Positions 45,225 to 53,877 of a stretch of 64,000 nt of DNA are shown piece by piece. Source of the DNA: Lachnospiraceae bacterium (GTDB taxonomy: Bacteria > Bacillota > Clostridia > Lachnospirales > Lachnospiraceae). Location of the stretch: the NCBI GenBank assembly GCA_029071325.1, contig JAIEAP010000004.1, positions 81,172 to 145,171 of the forward strand, read 5' to 3'. The notes beneath the pieces are model-generated. The model was not told the origin of the DNA, did not search any database, and saw nothing but the letters and a program-made list of their open reading frames with translations. Within the stretch, counting starts at the first letter, position 1. Each line of letters begins with the position of its first letter. The position numbers were made by a program, and so were the translations under genes.

Positions 45225-46493
45225 ATGAAGATGCTATATCTGGAATGCAATATGGGAGCGGCGGGGGATATGCTGATGGGGGCTCTTCTGGAATTGCTCC
45301 CTGCGCCGGATGAATTTGTGGAACGGTTTAACCGGCTGGGAATCCCGGGAGTTACCCTTGAGCGGGAAGTCAGCGTCAAATGTGGAATTACCGGAACTCA
45401 TATGGCTGTGCGGGTGAACGGGGTAGAGGAGGAGAGCCTGGACGAACATGCGCATATCCATGAGCATGAGCATACGCACGGACATGAGCATGTCCACGAA
45501 CACGGATGCGCTCACGGGCATGGTCATACCTACGAACACACCCATGAGCACGTTCATGCATCCATGCAGGAAATCCAGCATGTGATCTGGGGACTGCCTC
45601 TGACTGCAAAGGTTCAGGAGGATGCCATAGCAGTGTACAGCCTGATTGCGGAAGCGGAGAGTCATGCCCATGGTGTTCCGGTTACAGAGATACACTTCCA
45701 CGAGGTGGGGACCATGGATGCCGTTGCGGATGTGGTAGGCGTATGTATGCTGTTGGAGGAGCTTGCGCCGGAGACGGTCGTGGCATCGCCTGTCTGCACG
45801 GGCTTTGGGAAGGTACGCTGCGCACACGGTATCCTGCCGGTACCGGCGCCTGCCACCGCATGGCTTTTGCGGGGTGTTCCGACCTATGGCGGAAGCATCG
45901 AGGGAGAGATGTGTACTCCCACCGGGGCAGCATTGCTGAAGCATTTTGTGACGGAGTTTACCTCCATGCCGGTGATGCGTGTGCAACGCATCGGATACGG
46001 AATGGGGAAGAAGGAGTTTCCGTCGGCAAATTGTATCCGTGCTATGCTGGGCGAGCAGGAGCAGCCCATGGAGGATATTCTGGAGTTGTGCTGTAATCTG
46101 GACGATATGACGCCGGAGGGTATGGGCTTTGTGACAGAGCTGTTGATGGAGGAAGGTGCACTGGATGTATACACCACTCCGGTTCAGATGAAGAAGAACC
46201 GTCCGGGCTGGGTGCTTAGCTGCATGTGTCGGCAGGCGGATAAGGATCGCTTCTTAGAGCTGATATTCCGGCACACCACTACCCTGGGCATCCGGGAATA
46301 TGTATGCCGGCGTTATGGGTTAGAACGGGAAATGGTAAGCCGTGAGACTTCCTGGGGTATCGTGCGGGTGAAGCGGTCCTCTGGTTATGGAGCGAGCCGG
46401 GAAAAGGCGGAATATGAAGACCTGGCACGCATTGCCAGAGAGCAGAATATGACTCTGGAGCAGGTGAGGAATGCATGTCTTTATGAAAAGTAG
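45225..46493 (+). CDS. larC: Nickel-pincer cofactor insertion protein with histidine-rich loop
   Basis: 422 residues. LYLECNMGAAGDMLMGALLEL is the family start; residues ~78-110 hold a long His/Glu-rich stretch (HIHEHEHTHGHEHVHEHG and HGHTYEHTHEHVH) able to bind nickel. EIHFHEVGTMDAVADVVG and CTPTGAALLKHF are conserved. LarC performs CTP-dependent nickel insertion. In Lactobacillus plantarum the gene is split with a frameshift into larC1 and larC2; here it is one open frame. Confidence 0.95.
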   Translation: MKMLYLECNMGAAGDMLMGALLELLPAPDEFVERFNRLGIPGVTLEREVSVKCGITGTHMAVRVNGVEEESLDEHAHIHEHEHTHGHEHVHEHGCAHGHGHTYEHTHEHVHASMQEIQHVIWGLPLTAKVQEDAIAVYSLIAEAESHAHGVPVTEIHFHEVGTMDAVADVVGVCMLLEELAPETVVASPVCTGFGKVRCAHGILPVPAPATAWLLRGVPTYGGSIEGEMCTPTGAALLKHFVTEFTSMPVMRVQRIGYGMGKKEFPSANCIRAMLGEQEQPMEDILELCCNLDDMTPEGMGFVTELLMEEGALDVYTTPVQMKKNRPGWVLSCMCRQADKDRFLELIFRHTTTLGIREYVCRRYGLEREMVSRETSWGIVRVKRSSGYGASREKAEYEDLARIAREQNMTLEQVRNACLYEK

Positions 46494-46501
46494 GGGGATA
46501 T

Positions 46502-47041
46502 ATGAATTTTGAATTTGTGATATTAGATTTTATTCAGGAACACATGCGAAGCCCTGTGGGCGATGCGTTGATGAAATTTTTCTCCATGTTAGGAGAAGCG
46601 GGTATCTTGTGGATCGTGATGGCAGTCATCCTTCTGATCTGTCCGAAAACCAGACGGATAGGCGGTATTGTGACGGCAGCGCTGATATTGGATGTGATCG
46701 TGTGCAACGGCATGCTCAAGCCTTTGGTGGCCCGGACGCGTCCCTATGATATCAACACTGCCGTACAGTTGATCGTGAAGAAGCCATGGGATTATTCGTT
46801 CCCTTCCGGTCATACGGCAGCGGCATTTGCAGCCACAACGGCATTGATCTGTACGAGAGAGAAACGTTTGTGGATACCGGCGCTGGTTGTTTCGGTTCTG
46901 ATCGCATTTTCCAGGCTGTATCTGTATGTACATTTTCCCACGGACGTGCTGGGCGGTCTGATCATAGGCGTGCTGTGCGGACTTGCGGGAAATGTCCTGT
47001 TCCTTAAGATAGAGAAGCTGTGGAAGAAAAGGAGAGCGTAA
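46502..47041 (+). CDS. PAP2-family membrane phosphatase
   Basis: 179 residues, five to six spans. The three family motifs are all present: KPLVARTRP, PSGHTAA and SRLYLYVHFPTDVLGG. Members dephosphorylate undecaprenyl pyrophosphate or phosphatidic acid. Its stop overlaps the next start by one base. Follows larC by 8 bp, so cotranscribed, though no link in function is evident. Confidence 0.92.
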   Translation: MNFEFVILDFIQEHMRSPVGDALMKFFSMLGEAGILWIVMAVILLICPKTRRIGGIVTAALILDVIVCNGMLKPLVARTRPYDINTAVQLIVKKPWDYSFPSGHTAAAFAATTALICTREKRLWIPALVVSVLIAFSRLYLYVHFPTDVLGGLIIGVLCGLAGNVLFLKIEKLWKKRRA

Positions 47042-47742
47042 TGTCACATGCATTTGACAGAACAGAGCTGATGCTGGGCACGGAGGCGCTGGAACGGTTG
47101 AAGGAGGCGCGTGTTGCCGTGTTCGGCATTGGCGGTGTGGGAGGATATGTGTGCGAAGCCCTGGCAAGAAGCGGTGTCGGGGCTTTTGACCTCATAGACA
47201 GTGACAGGGTGGATGTGACGAATCTGAATCGTCAGATTATCGCTACCCATCGGACGATAGGGCAGTACAAGACCGATGTCATGAAGGAACGTATCCTGGA
47301 TATCAACCCGGATGCCGTTGTCAGAACTTACCGGTGCTTTTTCCTTCCGGAAAACGCAGACGACTTTCTCTTTGGGGAGTATCAATATGTGGTGGACGCC
47401 ATAGATACGGTTACAGCCAAAATAGAACTGATCCTGCGGGCGCAGAAAATGAAGGTTCCCGTCATTAGCTGTATGGGGGCAGGCAACAAACTGGACGCCA
47501 GCCGGTTTGAGGTGGCTGATATTTATGATACCAAAGTATGTCCTCTTGCCAGGGTGATGCGCCGGGAGCTGAAAAAGCGCGGCGTGAAAAGTCTGAAAGT
47601 AGTCTATTCCCAGGAGACGCCGGTTCCAAGGGAGGAAGGAGCGCAGGGGAGGACACCGGGCAGCGTGTCCTATGTGCCGCCCGTGGCAGGTCTGATCGCA
47701 GCAGGAGAGGTCATCCGGGATCTGGCTGGTCTATCCGAGTGA
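47041..47742 (+). CDS. tcdA: tRNA threonylcarbamoyladenosine dehydratase
   Basis: 233 residues, start at ATG 47041 in the taatg junction. E1-like fold with GIGGVGGYVCEALARSG (ATP site), DSDRVDVTNLNRQ, CMGAGNKLDASRFEVADI and VYSQETP. Cyclises t6A37 in tRNA to ct6A with ATP. Short family form without C-terminal extension. Confidence 0.93.
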   Translation: MSHAFDRTELMLGTEALERLKEARVAVFGIGGVGGYVCEALARSGVGAFDLIDSDRVDVTNLNRQIIATHRTIGQYKTDVMKERILDINPDAVVRTYRCFFLPENADDFLFGEYQYVVDAIDTVTAKIELILRAQKMKVPVISCMGAGNKLDASRFEVADIYDTKVCPLARVMRRELKKRGVKSLKVVYSQETPVPREEGAQGRTPGSVSYVPPVAGLIAAGEVIRDLAGLSE

Positions 47743-47774
47743 AAGCCGGCACAGAACATCAGGAGAAAACGAAA

Positions 47775-49304
47775 ATGAGGATTATTATAAGGAAAAAGAA
47801 AATCACCGCGTTATGTGTCGCCGTTATGACACTTCTGGCGTTATCCTTTCAGGGATGCGGGCAGGAGGATCAGCTGCAGGAAGGCTCTGAGGAACGTATT
47901 ATAGAAAATGAGACGCTGCAGCAGGAGGAAACGGAGCAGGAACCGGAAACGCAGCAGGACGCTGCCTCAGAGGTGGGGAGTGGTCCGGCACCATCTGTAA
48001 ATGGCACCCTGCATGTGGAGGGAGCGAAGCTTGTGGACAAAAACGGGGAAGCGGTTCAATTGCGGGGGATCAGTACCCACGGAATTGCATGGTTCCCGGA
48101 TTATATCAATGAGAGCTGTTTTGCACAGCTTCATGATGAGTGGAAGGTCAATGTGATACGGCTTGCCATGTATACAGCGGAGTACGGCGGTTATTGCAGC
48201 GGCGGTGATAAAGAATATCTGAAAGACTTGATACATAAGGGGGTAGCGTATGCCACAGAGCATGATATGTATGTGATCATCGACTGGCATATTCTATCGG
48301 ATTCCAATCCCAATATGCATCTTGAGGAGGCAAAAGAGTTTTTTGCCGAGATGTCCGGGAAATATAAGGATGCGGATAATGTATTATATGAAATCTGCAA
48401 TGAGCCAAACGGCGGTACGACCTGGCAGGATATCAAATCCTATGCCGGGGAAATCATAGAGGTGATCCGGGCTAGTGATGCGGATGGGGTGATACTTGTG
48501 GGAACTCCCAACTGGTCCCAGTATGTGGATCAGGCGGCGGCAGATCCTATTACAGGATACGATAATCTCATGTATACCCTTCATTTCTATGCGGCAACCC
48601 ATACAGACGATCTGAGGGGCAAACTGGCGTCTGCAGTGGAGGCGGGGCTTCCTGTCTTTGTCTCAGAGTACGGCATCTGCGATGCCAGCGGCAGCGGTGC
48701 CATTGATGAGAACCAGGCTGGACGCTGGATAGCGCTTCTGGATGAATACGGAATCAGTTATGTGGCATGGAATCTGTCCAACAAGAATGAGACGTCAGCA
48801 ATCCTGCAAAGTACGTGCAGTAAGACAAGTGGGTTCGAGGCGGCGGACTTAAGTGCATCCGGGCAATGGCTGTACCATATGCTGACCGGTGAGAAGGAGC
48901 CGCAGTCCCACCAAGAAGCTGAACCGCCCAGTCAGACAGCAGGAGAAGCTGCTCCGTCCGAACAGCAAGGTGGGGAAATCCCGGCGGACAAAACGGCGGT
49001 CAGTGGGGATATCAGCGTCCGTGCGGAACTTGCGGGCAGCTGGGAGGAGAATGGGCAGACGGCGTATCAGTATACGCTGACGCTGGAGAATACATCCGGC
49101 AGTGACTGCACGGAGTGGAGCATTGAGATACCCTTTCACGGAGATATTACGCTGAAGGATGGATGGAATGGAGTATATACAGTGCAGGGCAGCGTACTGC
49201 ATATCACCTCCAAAGACTATAACGGAACGATACCGGCAGGGGGCAGTATCGGGGATATCGGATTTATTGTGCTGGGCGGTGGAGGGATTGCCTCGTTACC
49301 TTAA
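47775..49304 (+). CDS. GH5 endoglucanase-like lipoprotein with C-terminal CBM2-like domain
   Basis: 509 residues from ATG 47775 (caggaga site). A signal peptide ends in SFQGC (Cys28), an unusual lipobox, then an acidic Gln/Glu linker, a GH5 domain (~75-370) with LRGISTHGIAWFPDY, the acid/base Glu in YEICNEPNG, the nucleophile Glu in PVFVSEYGICD and the HFYAATH histidine. After a Pro/Gln/Ser linker comes a ~95-residue beta domain with WNGVYTVQG and DYNGTIPAGGSIGDIGF, like CBM2. Cuts beta-1,4-glucans outside the cell. Frames upstream of ATG 47775 overlap tcdA and are not used. Confidence 0.9.
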   Translation: MRIIIRKKKITALCVAVMTLLALSFQGCGQEDQLQEGSEERIIENETLQQEETEQEPETQQDAASEVGSGPAPSVNGTLHVEGAKLVDKNGEAVQLRGISTHGIAWFPDYINESCFAQLHDEWKVNVIRLAMYTAEYGGYCSGGDKEYLKDLIHKGVAYATEHDMYVIIDWHILSDSNPNMHLEEAKEFFAEMSGKYKDADNVLYEICNEPNGGTTWQDIKSYAGEIIEVIRASDADGVILVGTPNWSQYVDQAAADPITGYDNLMYTLHFYAATHTDDLRGKLASAVEAGLPVFVSEYGICDASGSGAIDENQAGRWIALLDEYGISYVAWNLSNKNETSAILQSTCSKTSGFEAADLSASGQWLYHMLTGEKEPQSHQEAEPPSQTAGEAAPSEQQGGEIPADKTAVSGDISVRAELAGSWEENGQTAYQYTLTLENTSGSDCTEWSIEIPFHGDITLKDGWNGVYTVQGSVLHITSKDYNGTIPAGGSIGDIGFIVLGGGGIASLP

Positions 49305-49477
49305 TATTGGAACCGAACGAAGCGTCGGGGAGGGCAAGGCCTGCATTTGATACAAAAAATCGTCATATTATGCAAAAATGAGTATGTAAAAAATCTGGAA
49401 CTTGCATGTATTTCTCCACTATAATAAGACTATGGCAGTCGTGACAGAAACATGTATGTGGAAGAAGGTATGGAGTG

Positions 49478-51205
49478 ATGAAACGAGAGAAGGTCAGGAA
49501 GCGGAGCATACGGGATAAGATACTTATACCCGCGGTATCCATTGTGGTGGGAGTCTGCGCCATCATGGGGCTGACGCTCTACCAGCGTCAGAAGGAGGAC
49601 ATGATCCGTATGGGGCAGGATCAGGCGGTGACAGTAGCCAATATCGCAGCGGGCGTCATCGATGGCAGGACCATAGCGAGTATCCAGCCCGGGGAGGAGA
49701 TGTCCGGTTCTTATATGGCTTCTGCTGTGGCGTTGAGAAACGTGAAAGAGAAATACGGCATAGCCGATCTGTATACCCTGTACACCGACGGAACCCATGT
49801 ATATAACGGCGTGGACACGGATGACTCGGAGAACCATCTGGTATACGGAGAAGAGTCTTCCATTTCCTACCGCGAGGCAGCGGATGCTTTCGGCGGAGAG
49901 ACCAGTACGCCGGGCAGTATGCGAAGCTCTCATGGGATGAAGGTCATCACTGCATATGTGCCGATCTTCGGGGATGATGCAGAGGTGGTGGCAGTGTTGC
50001 GCTGTGACTATAATGCGGCGACGGTAGCAGAACGGCTGAAGGGAACGTCACTCTGGGTTGTCGGGATCGGCATTGTGTGCATCGGGGCAGCAGTTCTGCT
50101 GCTGCTGGCAGCCGTACGGCGGATTATGGTAAGTCTGAACCGGGTGGATCGGAAAATATACGAACTGGTGCACAGTGGCGGCGATCTGACAAAACAGCTG
50201 GACATCCGTTCTGGAGATGAGATGGAGCGGATCGCCGGAAACGTCAATGAACTGTTGGCATATATCCGTGACATCATGCTGCGGATATCCGATAATTCCA
50301 GTATGCTGGCAGTTTCTACCAATAAGGTAGCAGCAAACCTGTCCGGGGCGGAGGACAATATCACAGATGTATCTGCCGCCATGGAACAGATGAGTGCAGC
50401 AATGGAGGAAACTACCGTCTCCTTGGGGAAAATACGGGACAGTGTAAACGCTGTGTATGAGCGTATCCGCCAGATTGCCGCCCAGGCAGACAGCAGCAGC
50501 GCTTCCTCCGGGCAGATCGAGCATCATGCCGCCAGGGTGAAGGAAGATGCCGAGCGGGAACAGGAACGCGCCAGGCAGCAGGCAGATGCCATGATCGGTG
50601 CTGTCAAGGAGAAGATCGCCCGCTCTAGGGCAGTAGAGGAGATCAATGAGCTTACCGCTCATATCATAGAGATTACGGAGCAGACCAATCTGCTGTCGCT
50701 GAATGCCAGTATAGAGGCTGCCCGGGCAGGGGAAGCAGGTCGTGGATTTGCAGTGGTTGCCAGCGAGATCGGCAATCTGGCGTCGGATTCGGCGGCGGCA
50801 GCGGAGAGCATAAGACGGGTCAGCACTGAGGTGATCGCAGCTGTGAATGAACTGGCAGAGGAGGCAGAGCAGATGCTGGTCTTCATGGAAAACAGTACAA
50901 TGGCAGGCTATCAGGAACTGGTGAGCGTCAGCGGCAGCTATCGGGACGATGTGCGGAACATGAACCATGTAATGCAGCAGTTCCATCAGGATGCCGACTG
51001 GATTGAGCAGCATATGGATGAGATGAAGGAAGCGATGAATATTGTGAACCGGTCGTTGGAGGAGAGTGCGAGAGGGGTCACGGAGGTCTCGGCCAAGTCA
51101 GCCAGTCTTACCGGCAGTGTGGGAGATATCGAAACCCAGGCAGACACGAACCGCAGTATTGCAGACCGCCTGTCCAGCGAGGTTGGGCGTTTCCGCCTGC
51201 GGTGA
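49478..51205 (+). CDS. Methyl-accepting chemotaxis protein
   Basis: 575 residues. Basic tail, TM1 ([19 protein letters not shown]), an extracytoplasmic sensor of ~150 residues, TM2 ([22 protein letters not shown]), HAMP, long coiled-coil and the signalling tip [28 protein letters not shown]. The ligand is not readable. No flagellar or che gene is in the window. ATG 49478 is used; GTG 49475 is next to it. Upstream (49305-49477) has TATAAT at 49420-49425 without a clear -35. Confidence 0.92.
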   Translation: MKREKVRKRSIRDKILIPAVSIVVGVCAIMGLTLYQRQKEDMIRMGQDQAVTVANIAAGVIDGRTIASIQPGEEMSGSYMASAVALRNVKEKYGIADLYTLYTDGTHVYNGVDTDDSENHLVYGEESSISYREAADAFGGETSTPGSMRSSHGMKVITAYVPIFGDDAEVVAVLRCDYNAATVAERLKGTSLWVVGIGIVCIGAAVLLLLAAVRRIMVSLNRVDRKIYELVHSGGDLTKQLDIRSGDEMERIAGNVNELLAYIRDIMLRISDNSSMLAVSTNKVAANLSGAEDNITDVSAAMEQMSAAMEETTVSLGKIRDSVNAVYERIRQIAAQADSSSASSGQIEHHAARVKEDAEREQERARQQADAMIGAVKEKIARSRAVEEINELTAHIIEITEQTNLLSLNASIEAARAGEAGRGFAVVASEIGNLASDSAAAAESIRRVSTEVIAAVNELAEEAEQMLVFMENSTMAGYQELVSVSGSYRDDVRNMNHVMQQFHQDADWIEQHMDEMKEAMNIVNRSLEESARGVTEVSAKSASLTGSVGDIETQADTNRSIADRLSSEVGRFRLR

Positions 51206-51249
51206 ATGCAGTATAAACATGATGTATCAGACAGAATACAGATAAGAGA

Positions 51250-51279
51250 AACGGAGCCGTATGTTGGTTCCGTTTTTTT
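51250..51279 (+). terminator. Rho-independent terminator after the chemoreceptor gene
   Basis: aacggagcc (51250-51258) and ggttccgtt (51266-51274) with one G-U pair, 7-base loop, followed by five T. Good form. Confidence 0.85.
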
Positions 51280-51376
51280 GTCATGTGTATAGAACGGCAC
51301 TAAAAAACGGCATTTTAGAGAGAGCAAGATTGTGATAAAATGACATAGATGAATAGCGGGAATAAGGGCAGGTGCG

Positions 51377-52396
51377 ATGAAGGGAAAGAGCGGAAGAATC
51401 ATTTATCTATTTTTGATGGGCGGGCTGGCGCTGCTGTTTGTGGTGTTGATTGCGCTTGATCTGTATTATGTAGGGGATGCTGAGGCAAAGAATCCTACTT
51501 ATAAGACGTACGAGAGGCATTATGCCTTTATCAGCAATTCGGATTACAACGGAGAGATATGGGAAAATATTTTCCAGGGCGCCCATGTCTGCGGAGAGGA
51601 AGCGGGCGTGTATGTGGAGTGGTTTGGTAAGAATCTGGTGGAGAGCTATTCCAAGCAGCAGCTGATGGAGCTTGCAATTGCAGCCGGCGTGGACGGTATT
51701 ATTGTGGAGGGCGATGACAGCAGCGAGATGAATACGCTGATCAATAGAGCGATAGAAAGCGGAATCCCCGTGGTCACCGTATTGAAGGATTGTTACGGAA
51801 GCTACCGCAATTCCTTTGTGGGAATGAGCTCTTATAATCTGGGACAGGAATATGGGAATCTGTTGACGCGGATGCGTACTCCGGATGAGAAGGAGCTTCT
51901 TGTGGTGATCCATTCTGGGGAGAATGATTCCAGTGAGAAGCTGATCTATGCCGGGATCAAGGAAACGATATCTGGCATCACCAATGAGGGAATTGAAGTA
52001 AATACCATGATCGTGGATGGGAGCACCACTTACGGTATCGAAGAATCGCTCCGCAATTACATGGTGGATGCCTCGGAGCTTCCCGACATTACGGTATGCC
52101 TGGATGAGCAGACTACGGAGATCATGGCGCAGCTGGCCGTGGATTACAACAGGGTGGGGCAGACCAGGCTGGTCGGGTTCTATGAATCCGGCCACATCTT
52201 ACAATCCATACAGAGTGGAGTGACTGCCGCTACCATTACGGTGGATGCTGCCGGCATGGGGCAGACAGCGGTAACGGCGCTGGAAGAATATCATGAGAGT
52301 GGTTATGTCAGCGATTACATTCCCGCAGAGCTGTTTATCATATCCCTGGAAAATGTAAGTGATTATTCAGACAGCGGGGAGGACATGGAAGAATGA
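51377..52396 (+). CDS. Membrane-anchored sugar-binding sensor (XylFII-like)
   Basis: 339 residues. An uncleaved-looking N-terminal helix (IIYLFLMGGLALLFVVLIALDLYYV) then a periplasmic-binding-protein type I fold with HYAFISNSDYNGEIWENIFQGA, DGIIVEGDDSSEMNTLINRA, ESGIPVVTVLKD and TRLVGFYESGHILQSIQSGV. No lipobox. In Clostridium beijerinckii an analogous protein (XylFII) binds D-xylose outside and signals through a LytS-type kinase. The stop overlaps the kinase start by 4 bp, which fits. Confidence 0.85.
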   Translation: MKGKSGRIIYLFLMGGLALLFVVLIALDLYYVGDAEAKNPTYKTYERHYAFISNSDYNGEIWENIFQGAHVCGEEAGVYVEWFGKNLVESYSKQQLMELAIAAGVDGIIVEGDDSSEMNTLINRAIESGIPVVTVLKDCYGSYRNSFVGMSSYNLGQEYGNLLTRMRTPDEKELLVVIHSGENDSSEKLIYAGIKETISGITNEGIEVNTMIVDGSTTYGIEESLRNYMVDASELPDITVCLDEQTTEIMAQLAVDYNRVGQTRLVGFYESGHILQSIQSGVTAATITVDAAGMGQTAVTALEEYHESGYVSDYIPAELFIISLENVSDYSDSGEDMEE

Positions 52397-53877
52397 AGAA
52401 ATGGTATAGCGCCCTGTCGATACGCAAGAAGCTGATGCTGGTATTTGTATCATGTTCCTTCCTGGTGCTGGCGATGAATGTCCTGGTATGGAATAATATG
52501 AACCGTATGAATGAGCGGTTAGACAGTGTGTACGGGAGCAATGTCAGCCTCAATGACCTGCAGGCAGAGCTGGAGAGCGTTCAGATGAATATGAAAGCGT
52601 ATCTGGATCAGAAAACTTCGGAGACCATGGAGGCATACTACCTTGCATGGTCCGATTATGACACTCTGATCGGGGAGCTGAATCAGGAGGTGACCAACAG
52701 CGACAGCAAGCTGATGGAAAAGAACATCCACCATCTGTCGCAGTGTTATCTTGCTGTGGCGGATGATGCGGTGGAGGCCAAGCGTGGGCGGAAGGTGGAG
52801 CAATATAAGACCTCTTACGAGGAGGCAACCCGCCTGTATATGTACATACAGACCTATATTTACAGCCTCAATAACGAGCAGTTCAAGAATAATTCCGAGC
52901 AGTTTCATATTCTCAGCGGAACGATGCATTATCTGGAATATATGAATATCATCATACTTCTGGTACTGATGATATTCGAGGCGGTGGTGGTGGGATTTTC
53001 CAGCCGTCAGATTACAGCGCCTCTCTCCCAGCTGTCCAGCGCCGCGGGAGCGGTGGCGGAGGGGAATTTTGACGTGCCGCTGCCGGAGGCGCCGGGAAAG
53101 GATGAGGTCGGTTCCGTGATCCGTGCCTTCAATAAAATGGTGGGAAGTGTAAAGCGTCATATCGTAGAGCTGCGTCAGAGTATGGAGGTGCAGGCGCGTA
53201 TGAGGGAGCAGGAATTGGAGATGGAGAGTAATCTGAAGGATGCCAAGCTAAAATACCTGCAGGCGCAGATCAATCCTCATTTCCTGTTTAACACGTTGAA
53301 TGCCGGAGCCCAGCTTGCCATGATCGAGGGCGCATCCATGAGTTACGACTATATCCAGAACATGGCAGACTTCTTCCGGTATGTTTTAAAAGGAATGGAA
53401 GAGGTGACGCTTCGGGATGAATTGCAGCTCATTGATAACTATATTTATATCCTCAATGTTCGGTTTGACGGGGAGATCCATTATACAAAGCAGGTGGACG
53501 AGAGCCTGGTAAGCCTGAAGATGCCGGGAATGATATTGCAGCCTATTGTAGAGAACAGCGTCAACTACGGTATTCGGGATGTGGAATGGGAGAAACGGAT
53601 CGAACTGGAGGTTACCGGTATGGATGCCATGGTCTGTATCTGTGTGCGGGATAATGGCGTAGGTATCAGTCAGGAAAAGATTGACATGATCATGGAGGGA
53701 AGAACCGGGATCAGCAGCGCAGGAGACTCCAACGGTGTGGGGATGGCAAATGTGAAAAATCGTCTGGAGCTGTATTATGGGCGGGAAGAGGTTCTGTCCA
53801 TCAATTGTCTGGGAGAAAATATCGGAACGGAAGTAATGCTGTATCTGCCGGCAGACGGAGGAAGAGAAAATGTATAA
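52393..53877 (+). CDS. LytS/YesM-type sensor histidine kinase
   Basis: 494 residues. Two membrane helices (~15-35 and ~180-200), a 140-residue extracytoplasmic helical domain, a HAMP domain (APLSQLSSAAGAVAEGNFDV), the phosphorylated histidine in QINPHFLFNTLNAG, and an HATPase with ENSVNYGI, RDNGVGIS and SNGVGMANVKNRL. Kinases of this type work with AraC-like response regulators. Coupled by overlap to both neighbours (4 bp upstream, 8 bp downstream). Confidence 0.94.
   Translation: MKKWYSALSIRKKLMLVFVSCSFLVLAMNVLVWNNMNRMNERLDSVYGSNVSLNDLQAELESVQMNMKAYLDQKTSETMEAYYLAWSDYDTLIGELNQEVTNSDSKLMEKNIHHLSQCYLAVADDAVEAKRGRKVEQYKTSYEEATRLYMYIQTYIYSLNNEQFKNNSEQFHILSGTMHYLEYMNIIILLVLMIFEAVVVGFSSRQITAPLSQLSSAAGAVAEGNFDVPLPEAPGKDEVGSVIRAFNKMVGSVKRHIVELRQSMEVQARMREQELEMESNLKDAKLKYLQAQINPHFLFNTLNAGAQLAMIEGASMSYDYIQNMADFFRYVLKGMEEVTLRDELQLIDNYIYILNVRFDGEIHYTKQVDESLVSLKMPGMILQPIVENSVNYGIRDVEWEKRIELEVTGMDAMVCICVRDNGVGISQEKIDMIMEGRTGISSAGDSNGVGMANVKNRLELYYGREEVLSINCLGENIGTEVMLYLPADGGRENV

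Noticed and set aside
45225..46493. Programmed frameshift in larC as known in Lactobacillus plantarum
   Set aside because: The gene is a single uninterrupted frame here.
47538..47774. Longer N-terminus for the GH5 gene
   Set aside because: It would overlap tcdA by over 200 bp and place the signal peptide in the middle of the protein; ATG 47775 has a good ribosome binding site.
49396..49410. Sigma-54-like promoter (tggaacttgca) upstream of the chemoreceptor
   Set aside because: The two half motifs are directly joined without the required spacer, and no sigma-54 activator gene is nearby.
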